A stretch of DNA of 52,281 nucleotides from Micromonospora arborensis (GCF_003205615.1 NZ_PYBV01000058.1:1-52281); one strand, 5' to 3'. Positions 26,161 to 34,861 are shown, counted from the stretch's first letter. Program-made: numbers and translations. The notes: generated from the letters alone by a model not told the origin.

Positions 26161-27120
26161 GTGACAGCTCCAACTCTGCTCGCGGCCGACACCGCCGCCC
26201 GCACCGACCGGCCACCCGGCCGGCCCCGCCGGGCCGCCGCGCCGGCGCGGGCGCGGGAAACGGCACTCGGTCTGCTGTTCGCCCTTCCCGGCCTGGCCGG
26301 CCTGGGCATCTTCGTGATCTTCCCGCTGTTCCAGGCCGTGTACCTGGCCACCCGGGGCAACGACATCCTCGGCAACCCGACCCGGTCGGTCGGGATGGCG
26401 CACTTCCAGGAGCTGCTGACGCCGGAATTCGGCACGGTGCTCTGGCAGACGCTTGTCTTCACCGTGCTCGTCGTGGTGCCCGGCGTGCTGCTGCCGCTCG
26501 CGCTCGCCGCGCCGATGACCCAACGGCTACCGGGCATGCGGGTCTTTCGGACCGCCTTCGCCCTGCCGTTCGCCTACTCGGTCTCGGCGGCCAGCGTGGT
26601 CTGGCTGATCATGCTGAACCCGGGGATCTCGCCGGTGAACTGGGCGCTGGGTCTGATCGGTGTTCCCGCGCCGAACTGGACCACCGAGCCGGGCTGGGCG
26701 ATGGCCACTGTCGTCGGCGTCACCGTGTGGATGGTCTCCGGGTTCAACCTGCTCGTGCTCGCCGCCGGCCTGGCCGGCGTCGACGAGGAGGTGCTGGAGG
26801 CGGCCCGGATGGACGGTGCCACCGGCCCTCGACAGTTCGTCAGCATCGTGCTGCCGATGATCTCGCCGAGCCTGTTCTTCGCCGTGGTGACCACCACGCT
26901 GGCCGCGCTTCAAGCGCTCGGGCAGGTGCAGATCATGACCGACGGCGGACCCAACGGACACACCCGCACGCTTGTCTATTCGATCTTCGACAACGCGTTC
27001 CACAACAACAACAGCAACTTCGGGCTGGCCAGCGCGCAGGGCCTGGTGTTGCTGGTGATCGGCGTGCTGATCGCCGTGGTGCAGTTCGGCGTCCTCGAAA
27101 GGCGGGTGCACTACCGGTGA
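26161..27120 (+). CDS. ABC importer permease, UgpA/MalF-like
   Basis: A 319-residue inner-membrane protein with about six helices. A basic, disordered N-terminus precedes LGLLFALPGLAGLGIFVIFP. The EAA loop that contacts the ATPase reads EVLEAARMDGATGPRQF, and the family sequence QIMTDGGPNGHTRTLVYSIF follows. The GTG at 26161 is the given start; no strong ribosome site is evident. Its stop overlaps the next permease start as GTGA. It belongs to the CUT1 carbohydrate/glycerol-phosphate class. Confidence 0.88.
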   Translation: MTAPTLLAADTAARTDRPPGRPRRAAAPARARETALGLLFALPGLAGLGIFVIFPLFQAVYLATRGNDILGNPTRSVGMAHFQELLTPEFGTVLWQTLVFTVLVVVPGVLLPLALAAPMTQRLPGMRVFRTAFALPFAYSVSAASVVWLIMLNPGISPVNWALGLIGVPAPNWTTEPGWAMATVVGVTVWMVSGFNLLVLAAGLAGVDEEVLEAARMDGATGPRQFVSIVLPMISPSLFFAVVTTTLAALQALGQVQIMTDGGPNGHTRTLVYSIFDNAFHNNNSNFGLASAQGLVLLVIGVLIAVVQFGVLERRVHYR

Positions 27121-27962
27121 GCAGGAGCGTGAACCGACCCGGTCCGGTACCGACCGTCCTGACCTACCTGTGGCTGGGCATCGCCGCGGTGGTGCTGCTC
27201 TTCCCGGTGCTGCTCACCGTGCTCGGCGGCTTCCTGCCGTCGAACGCGCTGCTGCACCAGCCGCCGCAACTCTTCGACGGCGACTGGACGCTGGAGAACT
27301 ACCGGGCCGCCTGGCGGCAACCGGTGGTGCCGCTGGCCCCGGCCTTCGTGAACTCGCTCTTCGTCGGACTCAGCGTGATGCTCGGACACCTGATCACGTC
27401 GTGCCTCGCCGCGTACGCCCTGGTCTTCATGCGCAGCCCACTGCGCAGGCCGATCTTCTGGCTGTTCCTCGCCACGATCATGGTGCCCTACGAGTCGATC
27501 GTGGTGCCGAACGCGCTCTTCATCCGCTCGCTGGGCATCAACGACAGCCGGCTCAGCCTGATCCTGCCGTTCCTGGCCACCGGCTTCGGCGTGTTCATGC
27601 TGCGGCAGGCGTTCGCCCAGTTCCCCCGGGAACTGCGCGAGGCTGCCGTCATCGACGGCTGCGGTCACCTGCGGTTCCTGGTCACCATCCTGTTGCCGGC
27701 GAGCCGGCCGGCACTGATCGGCATCGCCGTGTGGTCGTTCCTGCAGGGCTGGAACATGTACTTCTGGCCATTGATCATCTCCTCCAGCAACAACTCCCTG
27801 AACACCCTGCAGACCGCGGTCTTCGCCCTCAAGGACAACGAGGGCGGCAGCCCCGCCGTGCTCCTGGCCGGCATCACCATCACGTTGGTGCCGACGCTGC
27901 TGCTGGTCATCTTCGGCCAGCGCTGGCTCGTCCGGGGCTTCACGGCCGGCGCGGTCAAGTAA
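27117..27962 (+). CDS. ABC importer permease, UgpE/MalG-like
   Basis: A 281-residue protein starting at the GTG at 27117, which overlaps the previous stop by four bases; the much longer open frame upstream is the shadow of the first permease gene. It has about six helices and the EAA loop ELREAAVIDGCGHLRF, and ends GQRWLVRGFTAGAVK, the usual UgpE C-terminus. With the preceding gene it would form the heterodimeric channel. Confidence 0.9.
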   Translation: MSRSVNRPGPVPTVLTYLWLGIAAVVLLFPVLLTVLGGFLPSNALLHQPPQLFDGDWTLENYRAAWRQPVVPLAPAFVNSLFVGLSVMLGHLITSCLAAYALVFMRSPLRRPIFWLFLATIMVPYESIVVPNALFIRSLGINDSRLSLILPFLATGFGVFMLRQAFAQFPRELREAAVIDGCGHLRFLVTILLPASRPALIGIAVWSFLQGWNMYFWPLIISSSNNSLNTLQTAVFALKDNEGGSPAVLLAGITITLVPTLLLVIFGQRWLVRGFTAGAVK

Positions 27963-27991
27963 CTCCCCCAACCCAGTAGTAGGAGGAAACA

Positions 27992-29398
27992 GTGCGTACC
28001 ACTCTGCGCCGGGTGGCGGTCGGGCTCTCGCTCGCCGCCCTCACGGCCACCGCCGCGGCCTGCAGTTCGGCCACGGCGGACAGCAGCGCCACCAGCAGCG
28101 GCACGGACGCCCCGGCCGCGAGCGCCCTGGACGGCAAGGGTGAGGTGTCGATCGACTTCTGGCACGCGATGACCGGCAAGAACGGTGAGGCACTCACGCA
28201 GCTCGCCGACCAGTTCAACGCGAAGAACAAGGGTCGCGTCAAGGTCAACCTCCAGTTCAAGAACACCTACGACGACACGCTGTCGGCGTACAAGGCCGCG
28301 CTGAACAGCGGTCAGGCGCCAGACGTGGTGCAGGTGTACGACATCGGCACCCGCTTCATGATCGATTCGAAGTCGACGGTGCCGGTGCAGGCGTTCGTGG
28401 ATGCCGACAAGAGCACCACCGCGGATATCCAGCCGAACATCGCCGGCTACTACTCGGTCGACAACAAGCTCTACTCGATGCCGTTCAACACGTCGATGCC
28501 GCTGCTCTACCTGAACAAGACGGCGTTCACCAAGGCGGGCCTCGACCCGGCGAACCCGCCGAAGACGCTCGACGAGATCACCGAGGCGGCCCGCAAGCTG
28601 ACCGTGAAGGACGCCAACGGCCGGGTCACCCAGTACGGCTTCGGTGCCGCGCTCTACGGTTGGTTCCTCGAGCAGTGGACCGCCGTCGGCAACCAGGAGT
28701 ACTGCGACCAGGGCAACGGCCGCGACGGCCGGGGCACCACCCTCAAGCTGGCCACCGACGACCACGTCAAGCTGCTCGCCTGGTGGAAGAAGATGGTGGA
28801 CGAGGGCCTGGCGCCCAAGCTGGACAGCAACACCACCACCGCGGACAACGCGTTCACCGCCGGCACGGTCGCGATGACCCTGGAGTCGACCGGCTCGCTG
28901 AGCGGGTTCCTGAAGAGCTCCGAGGGCAAGTTCGAGATCGCCACCGGCAACTACCCGAAGATCAACACCACCGACGCGGGTGGCCCGATCATCGGCGGCG
29001 CCTCGCTCTGGGTGGTCGGCAAGGGCAAGGACGACGCGCACAAGCGTGCTTCCTGGGAGTTCGTGAAGTTCCTGTCCGACAAGGACTCGCAGGCCACCTG
29101 GCACACCTCGACCGGGTACTTCCCGATCAGCAAGGGCGCCCTGGAGACCGAGGTCGACAAGCAGTGGGTCGCCCAGCGGCCGCAGTTCCAGACCGCGATC
29201 ACCCAGTTGCAGAACACCCCGCTGAGCAAGGCCACCCAGGGCTGCCTGCTCGGTGCGATGCCGCAGGCCCGTAAGGCCGCAGAGCAGGCCATGCAGGCCG
29301 CCGTGCTCAGCGGCACCGAACCGCGCGCCGCCCTGGAGCAGCAGCAGGAGGCCCTCGCCGGCCCGATCAAGGACTACAACCAGTCCGTGGCAGGCTGA
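27992..29398 (+). CDS. extracellular solute-binding lipoprotein, UgpB-like
   Basis: A 468-residue lipoprotein. The GTG at 27992 follows AGGAGG closely. The signal peptide ends in the lipobox TAAAC, with Cys the lipidated residue. The mature part begins VSIDFWHAMTGKNGEAL and continues APDVVQVYDIGTRFMIDS, a pattern typical of glycerol-3-phosphate-binding UgpB rather than maltose binders. It captures substrate for the two upstream permeases. No ATPase gene is nearby; in actinomycetes a shared MsiK/UgpC-type ATPase usually serves such importers. Glycerol-3-phosphate or glycerophosphodiesters are the likely substrates. Confidence 0.9.
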   Translation: MRTTLRRVAVGLSLAALTATAAACSSATADSSATSSGTDAPAASALDGKGEVSIDFWHAMTGKNGEALTQLADQFNAKNKGRVKVNLQFKNTYDDTLSAYKAALNSGQAPDVVQVYDIGTRFMIDSKSTVPVQAFVDADKSTTADIQPNIAGYYSVDNKLYSMPFNTSMPLLYLNKTAFTKAGLDPANPPKTLDEITEAARKLTVKDANGRVTQYGFGAALYGWFLEQWTAVGNQEYCDQGNGRDGRGTTLKLATDDHVKLLAWWKKMVDEGLAPKLDSNTTTADNAFTAGTVAMTLESTGSLSGFLKSSEGKFEIATGNYPKINTTDAGGPIIGGASLWVVGKGKDDAHKRASWEFVKFLSDKDSQATWHTSTGYFPISKGALETEVDKQWVAQRPQFQTAITQLQNTPLSKATQGCLLGAMPQARKAAEQAMQAAVLSGTEPRAALEQQQEALAGPIKDYNQSVAG

Positions 29399-29413
29399 CC
29401 CCGTACCTTAAAA

Positions 29414-29454
29414 ACCACGTCGGCCGGTCGCCCACCGCGACCGGCCGACGTGGT
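29414..29454 (+). terminator. perfect 18-bp hairpin terminator after the importer operon
   Basis: ACCACGTCGGCCGGTCGC (29414-29431) is the exact complement of 29437-29454, with a 5-base loop. It follows the lipoprotein stop by 15 bases and closes the three-gene operon. Confidence 0.85.
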
Positions 29455-29561
29455 CTCCCCCACCGCCTCCCCGCGTCGATCAGGCAGCTGTGCCGTGGGA
29501 CAAGAGCCGCGGATCGGGCCTACTCGGGCACCACGACTCCATGTTCGACGGCGGGTCCGGG

Positions 29562-29575
29562 TGTTCGAGCGAACA
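29562..29575. promoter_or_regulatory. TGTTCG-AG-CGAACA palindrome upstream of the coiled-coil gene
   Basis: A perfect 14-base palindrome 115 bases before the coiled-coil gene. The half-site order is opposite to the actinobacterial LexA box (CGAAC-N4-GTTCG), so it is not a normal SOS box. A regulator site is possible; a chance palindrome in GC-rich DNA is not excluded. Confidence 0.3.
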
Positions 29576-29689
29576 GCGGTGGGAGGGGCCTACGCTCGGC
29601 GCGGGCTCGACGGTAGCGTTGCGCCACACTGACGGCCCGCAGGCAGGCGACCGCCGACCCTGACGCCCCGATCGTACGGAGGATGGTGC

Positions 29690-31420
29690 ATGTCCATCGG
29701 CGCTGAGCCGCACGCAGTACGCGACGATGCGGCCTCGCGGCCGAGCTTCGAGCTCGCCCTGCGCGGCTATGACAAACGCCAGGTGGACAGGCACCTGGAG
29801 CAGCTCGACGGTCAGATCACGATGCTGAGCGGGGAGCACGGGCGCTCCGCCGTCCGGGTCCGTGAGCTGACCGCGGAGGTGCAGCGACTGCGTACCGAAC
29901 TGGCTGAACTACGGGAGCAACCGGTGCAGGTGGACCGCGCCTCGATCCACGACCTGGGCCCGATGGTCGCCGAGATCATGACGCTCGCCGACAAGCAGGC
30001 TGCCATGATCATTGAGTCGGCCACGGACCGGGCGAACGAGCTGCGCAGCGAGTCGGAGCGGATTCTGCTCGACACCCGCGAGCGGGCCGCACAGGCACGG
30101 CAGGACCTGGCCGAGGAGCTGGCGACCCGGCGTTCCGAGCAGGAACAGGCGTACGAGGAGCGGCGCACCCTGGCCGAGGCCGAGTTGACCGCGATCCGCG
30201 AGCACGCGGAGCAGTTGCGCGCCGACGGTGAGGCAGCTCACGAGCGCGCCCAGCACGAGGCGAAGCGGATCACCGAGCAGAGCGCGCAGCAGCTCAACCA
30301 GACCCGGGTCGCCGCCGACGCGCTGATGAAGTCGGCCCGTACCCAGATCCAGCAGGAACTCCAGTCGGCCCGCTCCAAGAACCAGCAGGAGATGGCCCAG
30401 TGGCAGGCCGGCGTGGAGCGAGAGGTCAACGAGCGGCGGACCGCCGCCGAGCAGGACATCGCCGAGCAGCAGGCCGCCGCCGAGCGGGAGCTCGCTGAGC
30501 AGCGCAACGCGACCGAGCAGCAGATCGCCGAGCTGTTGGCCGAGGCGCAGCAGCACGTGACCGAGCTGCGCAACCGGGCCGACGAGCAGGCAGCCAGCCA
30601 CCAGGAGCAACTCACCGCCCTGCAGCAGGAGATCGAGGAGCGCCAGCAGGAGGCCAACGAGCTGAACGCCGAACTGGACACCGCCGGCCAGCAACTGGCC
30701 GAGATTCGCCAAGAGGGCGAGACGCTGGAGAACGAGCTGTCGCGGATGCAGCAGCGGCTCAGCGACGTCCGCCGGGACCTCACCGCGGAGAGCGCCCGGC
30801 TGGACGAGGCCCGCCGCGCCGGAGACGCCGCCGAGCGGCACGCCAAGGAGGTACGCGCCCGGGTGCAGCGGGAGGCCAAGCGGGTGGCCGACCTCGCCGC
30901 CGCAGCGGTCATGGCCGCGGCAGCCGGCGGTACGGAGACCGCCGAGTATCCGATGGTGGGTGCCCGGCCCAGCGCCGACCGACCCGCCCCCGAGCGGGTA
31001 GCCGTTGAGCGGCTCACCGTCGACCGCGTCGGCGTCGACCGGCACTCTGCGGAGCGATCCAGCGTGGACGACGTTCACGCCACTCCCGACCCCACCCCGC
31101 TCGACCCGGCACCCGTCGACCGCGCCCCGATCGACAGTGCCCCGGCCGACCAGACGACGGCCGAGAACGGCTACGCCGACCGGAGCCCGGCCGAGCAAGC
31201 GAATGGCGACCGCGCCCCGGCCGAGCAGGCGAACGGCGAACACGGCGGCGCACCGGCCGTGGCGGACGAGTCGGTCGCGCCCGACCGTACGGCAGCTCGG
31301 GAGAGCGCCGACGACGCCGAGCCGACCTACCCTCGGCACATCGGCACGGACGCAGCGACGCCCGTACCGTTTTTGGCCTTCGGGCAGCCGGTCAGCGAGA
31401 ACGGCGCCGTCCGACACTGA
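29690..31420 (+). CDS. Scy/FilP/DivIVA-like coiled-coil protein
   Basis: A 576-residue cytoplasmic protein; GGAGGA six bases before the ATG at 29690 fixes the start. Residues 19-50 (FELALRGYDKRQVDRHLEQL) match the DivIVA-like N-terminal membrane/pole-targeting segment. Residues ~45-400 are almost pure coiled coil rich in Glu, Gln, Ala and Arg. The C-terminal 170 residues are acidic and disordered, with short repeats built on DRAP/DSAP and a duplicated PAEQANG. In Streptomyces, Scy and FilP of this architecture organise the growing pole and hyphal stiffness; a cytoskeletal role is inferred here. Confidence 0.82.
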   Translation: MSIGAEPHAVRDDAASRPSFELALRGYDKRQVDRHLEQLDGQITMLSGEHGRSAVRVRELTAEVQRLRTELAELREQPVQVDRASIHDLGPMVAEIMTLADKQAAMIIESATDRANELRSESERILLDTRERAAQARQDLAEELATRRSEQEQAYEERRTLAEAELTAIREHAEQLRADGEAAHERAQHEAKRITEQSAQQLNQTRVAADALMKSARTQIQQELQSARSKNQQEMAQWQAGVEREVNERRTAAEQDIAEQQAAAERELAEQRNATEQQIAELLAEAQQHVTELRNRADEQAASHQEQLTALQQEIEERQQEANELNAELDTAGQQLAEIRQEGETLENELSRMQQRLSDVRRDLTAESARLDEARRAGDAAERHAKEVRARVQREAKRVADLAAAAVMAAAAGGTETAEYPMVGARPSADRPAPERVAVERLTVDRVGVDRHSAERSSVDDVHATPDPTPLDPAPVDRAPIDSAPADQTTAENGYADRSPAEQANGDRAPAEQANGEHGGAPAVADESVAPDRTAARESADDAEPTYPRHIGTDAATPVPFLAFGQPVSENGAVRH

Positions 31421-31505
31421 CCTCAGCAGCGCTTGCACCCGGGCCCGGAGCGAAACCGCACGGGCCCGGGCCGACCGCCCGGTCGTCGTTCAACGCCTCA
31501 GCCAC

Positions 31506-31757
31506 TCAAGCGGGTGGCCGGGCTGACCGAGCGAGGTACCTCTGCAGCTCGGAGACCTCCGCGTCGGTGAGGACGGGGGCGAAGTCGAGGTGCTCGCTGG
31601 GATAGACGGCCGTGCCGGAGTCGGCCACCGTGACGAACCAGGCGCCCGCGTGGCCGAACCAGTGCGCCTGCCCGGCCGCACCGAGGTCGACGGCGTCGTC
31701 CGGCGCGGTGGACTCGCCTGCCGAGACGATTCGCACCCACTGCCCGTCGCGCAACAA
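31506..31757 (-). CDS. small hypothetical protein, about 83 residues
   Basis: The C-terminal part of a longer minus frame looks like real protein: LRDGQWVRIVSAGESTAPDD, AHWFGHAGAWFVTVADSGTAV, LDFAPVLTDAEVSELQRYLA. The extension above it is proline-rich and overlaps a promoter-like element, so I place the start at the TTG at 31757, preceded by AAGGGATC; a TTG three bases on is equivalent. No family recognised. It is probably soluble, and it is divergent from the following methyltransferase. Confidence 0.55.
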   Translation of the reverse strand: MLRDGQWVRIVSAGESTAPDDAVDLGAAGQAHWFGHAGAWFVTVADSGTAVYPSEHLDFAPVLTDAEVSELQRYLARSARPPA

Positions 31758-31810
31758 TGATCCCTTGCCGGGCTCGCCCTGTGCTGACCGGCGGTGATCA
31801 GGTAGGGGCG

Positions 31811-31880
31811 GTGGCTCGGGCGGATTCTGCACGGAACCGGGTCGCCGTACCCGTTCGAGCTGGCAGGCTGAGCTCGCCGC
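31811..31880 (+). promoter_or_regulatory. promoter-like element, copy A
   Basis: A ~70-bp sequence containing GATTCTGCACGGAACCGGGT and, 18-20 bases later, GGCAGGCTG. It is about 80% identical to copy B at 32821-32893. It lies 70-140 bases upstream of the methyltransferase start at 31951, in the gap between divergent genes. A possible hexamer pair is TCGCCG (31842-31847) and CAGGCT (31864-31869), 16 bases apart. The sigma factor is unknown. Confidence 0.4.
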
Positions 31881-31950
31881 CGGGTCGACCTGCACCGGAT
31901 CCACACAACCTCTCCCCAGGACGTACGCGATCCTGTGTTTGGGTTGGCGG

Positions 31951-32724
31951 ATGAGTCAACTCGCGACGGCGACCACCGCCCCGGATCAGATCGCGTACCT
32001 GGACGCGGCCGCGGCGACCGCGATGGGTGTCGAGTACAAGCAGCGCTTCGTCGACGCTCTCGGCGTACAGCCCGGGCATGCCGTGGTGGACGTCGGCTGC
32101 GGCCCCGGGACCGATCTCGGCCGGCTCGCCGACGCGGTTCAGGCCAGCGGCCGGATAATCGGAGTGGACCGCGACCCGCGGATGGTGGCGGAGGCCGGTC
32201 GGCGGCTGGCCGACAGACCAACCGTCGAGCTGCGCACGGGCGATGCCCACGACCTTCCGCTCGCCGACGCCAGTGTGGATCGGGCCAGGATGGATCGGGT
32301 CCTGATGCACGTGCGGAGTCCCGCACACGTGCTGGCGGAGGTCCGTCGGGTGCTGCGTCCGGGCGGCCTGCTCGGGATGGCCGAACCGGACTGGGACACC
32401 CTGGCGGTCGCGGACGAGGACGTGCGGACGAGTCGCCGCTTCGCCCGGTTCGTAGCGGGACGGGTGCGGAATCCGACGATTGGTCGCGAGCTGGTTCGGC
32501 TGTCGGCGCAGGCTGGCTTACAGGTGAGGTCGGTCGAGCCGATCGCCGTGGTGTTCCGGGACTTCGACACGGCGGACCAGATCCTGGGCCTGCGGCGCAA
32601 CTCCGCCCGTGCCGTGCTGGCCGGAGAGTTGACCGACGCGGAGGTGCAGCCCTGGCTGCAGCGCCTCGCCGAGGGCCCAATGCTGGCGGGCTTCACGTTC
32701 TACCTGGTCATCGCCCAGGCCTGA
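31951..32724 (+). CDS. class I SAM-dependent methyltransferase (Methyltransf_11/25 type)
   Basis: A 257-residue enzyme from the ATG at 31951 (MSQLATATTAPDQIAYLDAA). Motif I is VVDVGCGPGTDLGRLA, the acidic loop IIGVDRDPRMV, motif II TGDAHDLPLADASVD and the post-motif EVRRVLRPGGLLGMAEP. It resembles SmtA/UbiE-like enzymes acting on small molecules. It stands alone between a promoter-like element and a strong terminator, so it is probably monocistronic. Substrate unknown. Confidence 0.85.
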   Translation: MSQLATATTAPDQIAYLDAAAATAMGVEYKQRFVDALGVQPGHAVVDVGCGPGTDLGRLADAVQASGRIIGVDRDPRMVAEAGRRLADRPTVELRTGDAHDLPLADASVDRARMDRVLMHVRSPAHVLAEVRRVLRPGGLLGMAEPDWDTLAVADEDVRTSRRFARFVAGRVRNPTIGRELVRLSAQAGLQVRSVEPIAVVFRDFDTADQILGLRRNSARAVLAGELTDAEVQPWLQRLAEGPMLAGFTFYLVIAQA

Positions 32725-32744
32725 CGCGGGGGACAGCTCCGCCT

Positions 32745-32789
32745 CGCCGAGGTGGCGGTATCCCCACGCATGGATACCCCACCTCGGCG
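32745..32789 (+). terminator. 18-bp hairpin terminator after the methyltransferase
   Basis: CGCCGAGGTGGCGGTATCC (32745-32763) pairs with GGATACCCCACCTCGGCG (32772-32789), with one bulged C at 32756 and an 8-base loop. It begins 20 bases after the stop codon and separates this gene from the flavoprotein promoter. Confidence 0.8.
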
Positions 32790-32820
32790 ATACGGCGGCT
32801 CGCGTCGGGACCTTGACGGC

Positions 32821-32893
32821 GGTTCGACCCGGGCGATTCTGCGCGGAACCGGGTCGACGGTCCCGTCGGACCTGACAGGCTGGGCTGGCCGCC
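32821..32893 (+). promoter_or_regulatory. promoter-like element, copy B
   Basis: The second copy of the element at 31811-31880, reading GATTCTGCGCGGAACCGGGT and then CTGACAGGCTG. It lies 53-125 bases before the start of the disulfide-reductase gene. TCGACG (32853-32858) and CAGGCT (32876-32881), 17 bases apart, are candidate -35 and -10 hexamers, a better match to the primary-sigma consensus than copy A. Confidence 0.45.
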
Positions 32894-32945
32894 GCGCACC
32901 AGCGGCGGCCGCCGGCGGTTGCCCGGTGACCGAGAGGAGCGCCCG

Positions 32946-34340
32946 GTGACCGACCAAGCAGAGGAGTTCGACCTGCTCGTCGTGGGCGGAGGCAAGGCCG
33001 GAAAGACGTTGAGCATGGACGTCGCCCGGTCCGGGCAGCGGGTCGCGATGGTCGAACGCGGCATGATCGGTGGCAGTTGCATCAACGTCGCGTGCATCCC
33101 GACGAAGGCGCTGGTGACCAGCGCGCGGGCGGCACGTCACCTGCGTGGCGCGTCAGCGCTCGGCCTGGTGGTCGAGGGCGGCGGGGTCGACGTGGACCTG
33201 TTGCGCGCGCACAAGCAGGACGTCGTCGAGGGGATGGTGGCCGCCAACCGACAACAGTTCCTCGACTCCGGCCTGCACCTGGTGATCGGCCAGGCCCGGT
33301 TCGTCGGCCCGCGGACCGTACGGGTGTCGCTCGCCGACGGCGGCGAGCGGCTGTTGCGCGGCGCCGACGTGGTCATCAACACGGGTACCCGCCCGCATCT
33401 CCCGGCGGTGGCCGGACTGACCGAGGCCGGGGTGCTGACCAGCGACACACTGCTGCGCCTGGACCGGCTGCCGGCCCGGCTGGTGGTGCTCGGCGGCGGC
33501 ACCGTCGGGGTCGAGTTCGCGCAGATGTTCGCGTCGTTCGGCAGCACGGTGACCCTGATCGAGGGTGGCCCACGGCTACTCACCCGCGAGGATCCCGACA
33601 TGAGCGACGCGGTGATGCGCGTCTTCCTCGACGACGGCATCGACGTACGCGTCGGCATCGCGGTCGCCCGCATCGACCGTGACGTCGCCGGCACGGTCCG
33701 GGTGACGCTGGACGACGGCAGCCTGGTGACCGGAGATGACGTGCTGGTGGCGGTCGGTCGCGAACCGGTGACCGACGGGCTCGGCCTGGACGCGGCCGGC
33801 GTACGGCTCAACGAGCGTGGCTTCGTGGTGGTCGACGAGCACCTGCGCACCAGCGCCGAGCGCACCTGGGCGGCCGGGGACGTCGCCGGCAGCCCCCAGT
33901 TCACCCACGTCGCGCTCGACGACTATCGGATCATCCGGGCGAACCTCGCGGGGGGACAGCGCAGCACCGCCGACCGGCTGATCCCGTACACCGTCTTCAC
34001 CACCCCGGAGCTGGCCCGGGTCGGGCTCACCGAGACCGAGGCGCGCCGCGCCGGGCACGACATCCAGGTGGCCCACCTGCCGGTCGCCGCGATCCCCCGG
34101 GCACGCACCCTGCGCCAGACCGAGGGCAGGTGGAAGGCGATCGTCGACGCCCACACCGACCGGATCCTCGGCGCGGCGCTGCTCGGCGCCGAGGCCGGTG
34201 AAGTGATCACCTCGGTGCAACTGGCCATGCTCGCCGAGATGCCGTGGACCGCCCTGCGCGACGCGGTCATCACCCACCCGACCATGACCGAGGGGCTCAA
34301 CCTGCTCTTCGCCTCGCTGCGGTCCCGCCCGGTCCGCTGA
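32946..34340 (+). CDS. class I pyridine-nucleotide-disulfide oxidoreductase, mercuric-reductase-like
   Basis: A 464-residue flavoenzyme from the GTG at 32946, with GAGAGGAG six to eight bases upstream. It has the FAD motif VVGGGKAGKT, the redox disulfide C45-INVA-C50 in GGSCINVACIPTKAL, the NAD(P) motif VVLGGGTVGVEFAQMF, the second FAD contact TWAAGDVAG and the interface HPTMTE that supplies the His-Glu pair. There is no N-terminal HMA domain or C-terminal vicinal Cys pair, so it is not a true MerA; it fits the Mer-like FAD reductases of unknown substrate. Thiol or metal stress roles are plausible. Confidence 0.88.
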   Translation: MTDQAEEFDLLVVGGGKAGKTLSMDVARSGQRVAMVERGMIGGSCINVACIPTKALVTSARAARHLRGASALGLVVEGGGVDVDLLRAHKQDVVEGMVAANRQQFLDSGLHLVIGQARFVGPRTVRVSLADGGERLLRGADVVINTGTRPHLPAVAGLTEAGVLTSDTLLRLDRLPARLVVLGGGTVGVEFAQMFASFGSTVTLIEGGPRLLTREDPDMSDAVMRVFLDDGIDVRVGIAVARIDRDVAGTVRVTLDDGSLVTGDDVLVAVGREPVTDGLGLDAAGVRLNERGFVVVDEHLRTSAERTWAAGDVAGSPQFTHVALDDYRIIRANLAGGQRSTADRLIPYTVFTTPELARVGLTETEARRAGHDIQVAHLPVAAIPRARTLRQTEGRWKAIVDAHTDRILGAALLGAEAGEVITSVQLAMLAEMPWTALRDAVITHPTMTEGLNLLFASLRSRPVR

Positions 34341-34405
34341 GCGCCGCGCGGCGGGCCGTTCCGGCCGCGTCGCATCCCCTCGGTGCCACACGGCGCGCTT
34401 GCGCG

Positions 34406-34861
34406 TCAGTCGTCGGCGTGTGCTGTCAGGACCTCGATGGCAGTCGCGAGTTGCTTGCGGAAGGCGGCCAGGTCCTGGTCGCTGAAGGAGCCCATGAGGC
34501 GGCGTTCCACGGCCACCGCCTCGCGGTCCGCCTTGCGGAGGAGGGCCACGCCGGCCGGGGTGAGGCGCAGGAGGAGGACCTTGGCGTGGTCGGGCGAGGT
34601 AGTCCGGCTGATCAGGCCGCGCTGATCGAGCAGGGCGACGACCCCGTTCATGGCCTGCGCCGTCACGCCGCCGAGGCGGGCCAGCCGGGCGCCGGAGATG
34701 TTCGGGTTCTCTGCGAGCATCAGCAGCGCCGAATACTGGGGGACGGTCAGCCCGAAGGGGCGCAGCACCCGGTTCTTCTCAGTGATCAGTGCCTGTTCGG
34801 CCTGTTTGATGAGACTGCCCAGCCGCTGTTCAGACGGCAACTCCGACCCCGTCGTCGGCAA
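34406..34861 (-). CDS. MarR-family transcriptional regulator
   Basis: A 151-residue regulator. The TTG at 34861 is chosen because AAGGAGG lies four bases upstream; a second in-frame TTG occurs eight codons on. The winged helix shows LTVPQYSALLMLAENPNISGARLARL, AQAMNGVVALLDQRGLISR and a wing ending in LLLRLTPAGVALL. No Cys is present, so it is not a thiol-oxidation sensor of the OhrR type; a small aromatic or electrophilic ligand is more likely. It is divergent from the aldo/keto reductase operon, with palindromes between, and presumably represses it and itself. Confidence 0.88.
   Translation of the reverse strand: MPTTGSELPSEQRLGSLIKQAEQALITEKNRVLRPFGLTVPQYSALLMLAENPNISGARLARLGGVTAQAMNGVVALLDQRGLISRTTSPDHAKVLLLRLTPAGVALLRKADREAVAVERRLMGSFSDQDLAAFRKQLATAIEVLTAHADD

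Noticed and set aside
26070..27116. N-terminal extension of the UgpE-like permease to 630 residues
   Set aside because: The extra part is the out-of-frame shadow of the UgpA-like gene; the GTGA overlap gives a natural start.
29562..29575. LexA/SOS box
   Set aside because: The half-sites are in the reverse order to the actinobacterial SOS consensus and the gene has no link to DNA repair.
29909..31438. 509-residue antisense frame over the coiled-coil gene
   Set aside because: Leucine/glycine-rich complement of a Glu/Gln-rich coiled coil; it only looks like a membrane protein because of base complementarity.
32845..32868. ECF sigma promoter with GGAAC and CGTC
   Set aside because: The spacer is about two bases shorter than usual in both copies of the element, so the assignment was not made.
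32946..34340. True mercuric reductase (MerA)
   Set aside because: No HMA domain, no C-terminal Cys pair and no mer genes nearby; only the core flavoprotein is shared.
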